Shown one piece after another: positions 61,134-64,000 of a stretch of DNA of 64,000 bases. Under the pieces are notes generated by a model. That model saw only the letters and a program-made list of their open reading frames with translations. It searched no databases and had not been told where the DNA came from. The stretch is from assembly GCF_027922185.1 (NCBI RefSeq), contig NZ_BSFE01000004.1:124001-188000 (forward strand), written 5' to 3'. The DNA is from Maricaulis virginensis. GTDB taxonomy: Bacteria; Pseudomonadota; Alphaproteobacteria; Caulobacterales; Maricaulaceae. How positions within the stretch are numbered: position 1 is the stretch's first letter; each line of letters starts with the position of its first letter. A program made the translations under genes and the position numbers.

Positions 61134-61583
61134 TCAGTGAGGGCCGAAATAGGATGCGGCAAGCTGTGGGTTCGTGAAACGTGTGGGCGTCCACTTGTCG
61201 AAACGCCGGGCGATACGGGCCTCGGTCGTCTCGGCGGCATAATCGGCGGGCGCCTCCTCGATATCGAGGAAGTCCGCCATGCGCAGGCCCGTGACATTGA
61301 TGGTCGAGACGATGCGCTCGCCCTCTCCCATCACGGCGGCCACATAGGTGCCGCAGGTCCTGCAGATCAGAAAATCCGCCGTGCGCAAGGCAAAGCGGTA
61401 GCGATGGATGTCGTCCGGGCTGCAATCGATCTCGATCGCGCCGGCCGGGTCGGAAATGTTCACGGCGCCCTGGCGGCGGCAGAAATCGCACTGGCAGGTG
61501 CGCACACCCAGCTCGGCCGGCGTGCGCTCGCTCTGGAAACGCGCCTTCACGGCGCCGCAATGACAGTGTCCGGAATAGTGCAT
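61134..61583 (-). CDS. GFA-family (CENP-V/Mss4-like) zinc protein
   Basis: 149 residues. Zinc-binding Cys in SGHCHCGAVKARF, CQCDFCRRQG and CRTCGTYVAAV. It belongs to the same fold as the protein at 58631-59035 but is clearly divergent, so they are paralogues rather than a recent duplication. It starts 8 bp after the lipoprotein stop and ends 12 bp before the pdhB start, inside the pdh transcription unit. Confidence 0.9.
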   Translation of the reverse strand: MHYSGHCHCGAVKARFQSERTPAELGVRTCQCDFCRRQGAVNISDPAGAIEIDCSPDDIHRYRFALRTADFLICRTCGTYVAAVMGEGERIVSTINVTGLRMADFLDIEEAPADYAAETTEARIARRFDKWTPTRFTNPQLAASYFGPH

Positions 61584-61591
61584 GATCGCCG

Positions 61592-62713
61592 CTACTCCCG
61601 GTCCGGACAGACGGGCGAACCGCTGTCGATACGGCTGTAGTTCAGCCAGTCGGTGATCGTGCCGACATCGCCGACGACGGGTTCGGCCAGCGGCACGGCA
61701 ACGCACAGGCCGTCCCAGCCATTGGCGGCGTAAACGATGGCGTCGCGCCGGTCGATATCGATGGCGACAAAGGACTTGAAAGCGCCGTTGTCGCCCCAGT
61801 GGAAAGCGATCCGGCGGCCGTCCTCGCGATAAAGCCCCCAGCCCAGCCCCCAGTCGATCTCGACGCCTTCGGGCATTTCACCCTCCCGGCCGAACGCGTC
61901 CCACGCGACCGGCCGGGTCGGGGTGAACAGGGTCTCGCGAAGATCGTCCTGCTCATCATCGAGCAGCCAGGCGACGAAGCGCCCATAATCGAACACGCTG
62001 GCCGTGAGCGAAGCGGCGGCATGTCCCTCGGCCGCATCGCGGCGCGGGCGGACCGAACCGTCGCGATTGACCGCCATCACCGGCTCCGCCGCGCCGGCCT
62101 CACCGGCCGCATAGTGGGCGTCCGTCATGCCCGCCTCGGCCGCGAGCGGCTCGAGCAGCGCTTCCAGGCTGGCCCGGGTGCGCCGTTCCAGCATCGACTG
62201 CAGCAGGCCGTAGGCCTCGCCGGAATAGCGGAAGCGCGAGCCCGGCGTTCCAGAGAATTCCAGCGGCCCGCCCGCCTCGTCTGCCCAGTTGGGCAGCGTC
62301 GTACCGTGCGACAGGATCATCCGCGGCGTCACACTGGTGAAAGCCTCGGGATCGGCAATACGGGGAAAGTCCGCCGCCGGGCCGAGCGGCTCATCCAGAT
62401 CGTAGACGCCTTCCTGCGCCTGCCCGGCGGCAATCGCCGCGAAGACCGGCTTGGACAGGGAGGCGAATTCGAAAACGGTGCGATGGGTGACAGGCGCGCT
62501 GTCCGCCTCGACGCCCGTCAGGCCAAAACCCTCCGCCCAGACAAGCTCGCCATCGCGGATCACGGCCACGGCCATGCCCGGGGCGTACAGGCGTTCGAGA
62601 TAGCCGGGAACGGCTTCCTCAACCGCCGAAATCGCGGGTTCGGAATTGTCCGAGCAACCGCTCGCCGCCAGCACGGCGACGCTTGTGATGAGAAGGCCGA
62701 GCCGGTTAGCCAT
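61592..62713 (-). CDS. Beta-lactamase-fold lipoprotein (serine hydrolase)
   Basis: 373 residues. The lipoprotein signal LGLLITSVAVLAASGC places it on the periplasmic side of a membrane. The serine-hydrolase S-x-x-K is in EFASLSKPVFAAI; the Tyr motif is FRYSGEAYGLLQ (Y-S-G rather than Y-x-N); HWGDNGAFKSF is the KTG-equivalent. The Y-S-G form is seen in esterase-like members. It overlaps the NTF2-like gene by 8 bp. Its presence between pdhA and pdhB has no evident metabolic reason. Confidence 0.9.
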   Translation of the reverse strand: MANRLGLLITSVAVLAASGCSDNSEPAISAVEEAVPGYLERLYAPGMAVAVIRDGELVWAEGFGLTGVEADSAPVTHRTVFEFASLSKPVFAAIAAGQAQEGVYDLDEPLGPAADFPRIADPEAFTSVTPRMILSHGTTLPNWADEAGGPLEFSGTPGSRFRYSGEAYGLLQSMLERRTRASLEALLEPLAAEAGMTDAHYAAGEAGAAEPVMAVNRDGSVRPRRDAAEGHAAASLTASVFDYGRFVAWLLDDEQDDLRETLFTPTRPVAWDAFGREGEMPEGVEIDWGLGWGLYREDGRRIAFHWGDNGAFKSFVAIDIDRRDAIVYAANGWDGLCVAVPLAEPVVGDVGTITDWLNYSRIDSGSPVCPDRE

Positions 62714-63116
62714 TGGCCGCCTCCGGCTTGTAGCGCAGCGCGTGCTCGCGCATGCGTGTGGCGAATTCCAGCAGCGTGTTCATCGGCCGGATCAGCACCT
62801 CGATCCGGTTCATGTGACCGGCATCGTCGAGCGAGATCTTGTCGATGCCGACAAGGCCCTTGCCGTCCACCGTGCCGGTGAATTCCAGGATGATCTCGTT
62901 GCCGTCCACCCATTGCTGGCGATAGGCAAAACCCTCGATCGTGGTGATCACGCCCATCAGGATGTGCAGCAGGTAGTGCGTGTCGGCCGACGGTTTCCAG
63001 ACGACCGGCGAGTGCAGCTCGCAGCCCTCCGCGATGATCGACGCCAGCAGCGTCTCGTCGCGGGTTTCAACGGCGCGGTGCCAGGTGTCGAGAAAGTGCT
63101 TCACTTGCGGTGTCAT
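62706..63116 (-). CDS. NTF2-like (SnoaL-type) protein
   Basis: 136 residues, one NTF2-like alpha+beta cone. The start VKHFLDTWHRAVETRDETLLASIIAEGCELHSPV is typical; FTGTVDGKGLVGIDKI is the central strand; a C-terminal helix runs MNTLLEFATRMREHALRY. Such folds are used by isomerases, cyclases and lone ligand-binding proteins; the ligand is unknown. It lies 94 bp downstream of pdhA. Confidence 0.85.
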   Translation of the reverse strand: MTPQVKHFLDTWHRAVETRDETLLASIIAEGCELHSPVVWKPSADTHYLLHILMGVITTIEGFAYRQQWVDGNEIILEFTGTVDGKGLVGIDKISLDDAGHMNRIEVLIRPMNTLLEFATRMREHALRYKPEAANG

Positions 63117-63210
63117 GATCGTCCTCCCTTGTCAGGACCACAGTCGCGCACAGGCTCGCCCGGCAGGCGAGTCCCGCGTACAGCGCAGCTATGGGCCGAC
63201 AAGGCCAAAC

Positions 63211-64000
63211 CTACACCTCCACCAGCACATCCGTGTAGAGCTCGGACGGATCCGGCTCGGGGCTGTCCTTGGCGAACTGGGCAGCGTCGTTGACGATCTT
63301 CTTCACCTCCTTGTCGATCTCCTTCAGCTCCTCCTCGGTGGCATGCTTGCCTTCGATGAGACGCTTTTTCACGAGGTCGATCGGGTCGTGGTGCGAGCGG
63401 ATGTCGTCGACTTCCTCGCGCGTGCGGTATTTCGCCGGGTCGGACATCGAGTGGCCGCGATAGCGGTAGGTCTTCATTTCCAGAATATAGGGGCCATTGC
63501 CGTCGCGGGCATGCTTGACCGCCTTGGCTGCCGCCGCCTTCACCGCCTCGACATCCATGCCGTCGACTTCCTCTCCGGGAATGCCGAAGGAGAGGCCGCG
63601 CTTGTGCAGCGCGGTTTCCGACGAAGCGCGCTTGACCGCGGTGCCCATGGCGTACTGGTTGTTCTCGATCACATAGATGACCGGAAGGTCCCAGAGCTTG
63701 GCCATGTTGAAGCTCTCATAGACCTGGCCCTGATTGGCCGCACCGTCGCCGAAATAGGTCACGGCGACCTTCTTGTTTTCCTTGTAGCGGTCGGCAAAGG
63801 CCAGGCCGGTGCCGAGCGAGACCTGGGCGCCGACAATGCCGTGGCCGCCATAGAATTGCTTCTCGCGGGAGAACATGTGCATCGAGCCGCCCTTGCCACG
63901 CGAATACCCGCCCTCTCGGCCGGTCAGCTCGGCCATGACGCCGTTCGGATCCATGCCGCAGGCCAGCATGTGGGCGTGATCGCGATAGCCCGTGATCACC
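63211..64000 (-). CDS. pdhA: Pyruvate dehydrogenase E1 alpha, N-terminus beyond window
   Basis: The frame is open to the right edge, so the first part of the gene is outside. The 263 visible residues contain GKGGSMHMFSREKQFYGGHG, the TPP motif TYFGDGAANQGQVYESFNMA through IENNQYAMGT, the phosphorylation-loop-type TYRYRGHSMSDPAKYRTREE, and a C-terminal helix ending LYTDVLVEV. It forms the E1 heterotetramer with PdhB. It is a distinct paralogue from the E1 alpha at 12197-13165. Confidence 0.96.
   Translation of the reverse strand, partial: VITGYRDHAHMLACGMDPNGVMAELTGREGGYSRGKGGSMHMFSREKQFYGGHGIVGAQVSLGTGLAFADRYKENKKVAVTYFGDGAANQGQVYESFNMAKLWDLPVIYVIENNQYAMGTAVKRASSETALHKRGLSFGIPGEEVDGMDVEAVKAAAAKAVKHARDGNGPYILEMKTYRYRGHSMSDPAKYRTREEVDDIRSHHDPIDLVKKRLIEGKHATEEELKEIDKEVKKIVNDAAQFAKDSPEPDPSELYTDVLVEV

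Noticed and set aside
1..64000. CRISPR array, insertion sequence or prophage
   Set aside because: No regularly spaced repeats, transposase, integrase or phage structural genes were recognised anywhere in the window.

Overview
This window looks like chromosomal DNA of a GC-rich alphaproteobacterium, most likely a Maricaulaceae/Hyphomonadaceae-type member of the Caulobacterales side of the class. The support is the gene order dusB-ntrB-ntrC-ntrY-ntrX-trkA-trkH-dat-hfq-hflX, an ispDF fusion, a pyruvate dehydrogenase E1 beta subunit carrying its own lipoyl domain, an ihfA/merR/fabH/plsX cluster, and a heme-type FixL. The genus assignment is inference; no rRNA gene is present.

Positions 1-24024 form a low-oxygen/dormancy locus. 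It holds an erythromycin-esterase-like protein, Hsp20, a CBS-pair protein, a DUF2267 protein, a phosphoribosyltransferase with an alpha/beta hydrolase, dodecin, a ribosome-hibernation factor fused to a cold-shock domain, a FixL-FixJ-FixK/FNR sensory cascade, an unusual split 2-oxoacid dehydrogenase with an SDR reductase, PHA synthase and phasin, a B12-dependent ribonucleotide reductase, a Ca-type P-ATPase, an ADP-forming acyl-CoA synthetase fused to an acetyltransferase, and a tandem universal stress protein. Five perfect or near-perfect palindromes of the type TTGAC/T-N4-G/ATCAA, plus a sixth with one mismatch, lie in the promoter regions of the effector genes. The fixK-like gene itself has a FixJ-like element upstream. 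The simplest model is FixL (O2) to FixJ to FixK to a scattered regulon that protects proteins and ribosomes, stores carbon, makes dNTPs without O2 and re-routes pyruvate, acetoin and acetyl-CoA. In content it resembles the low-oxygen-activated (lxa) locus of Burkholderia and the DosR regulon of mycobacteria.

Positions 24025-24916 are a decayed, gene-poor junction containing a broken MbcA/ParS/Xre-type antitoxin. From 24917 the DNA is core genome: mazG, hflX, hfq, dat, trkH, trkA, ntrX, ntrY, ntrC, ntrB and dusB (24917-38131); ispDF, cinA, a RatA-like gene and lipA (38216-41323); an 0.9-kb non-coding stretch with repeats and a candidate structured RNA (41324-42227); a methyltransferase/LysR divergent pair; rpsI-rplM; a PhoX-like plus phytase-like pair; ctaA; a ferredoxin-reductase-type flavoprotein; tRNA-Pro(GGG); merR-ihfA-fabH-plsX; a cytochrome bc1 chaperone; bamE; a double-hotdog thioesterase; and a beta-lactamase fold protein.

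Positions 57250-64000 carry the housekeeping pyruvate dehydrogenase genes (pdhA partial, pdhB, pdhC) on the minus strand. Unrelated genes sit between the subunits, including one conspicuously AT-rich gene (59032-59703) of unknown function. The two window edges cut the erythromycin-esterase-like gene (left) and pdhA (right). I saw no insertion sequence, phage, CRISPR array or rRNA operon.
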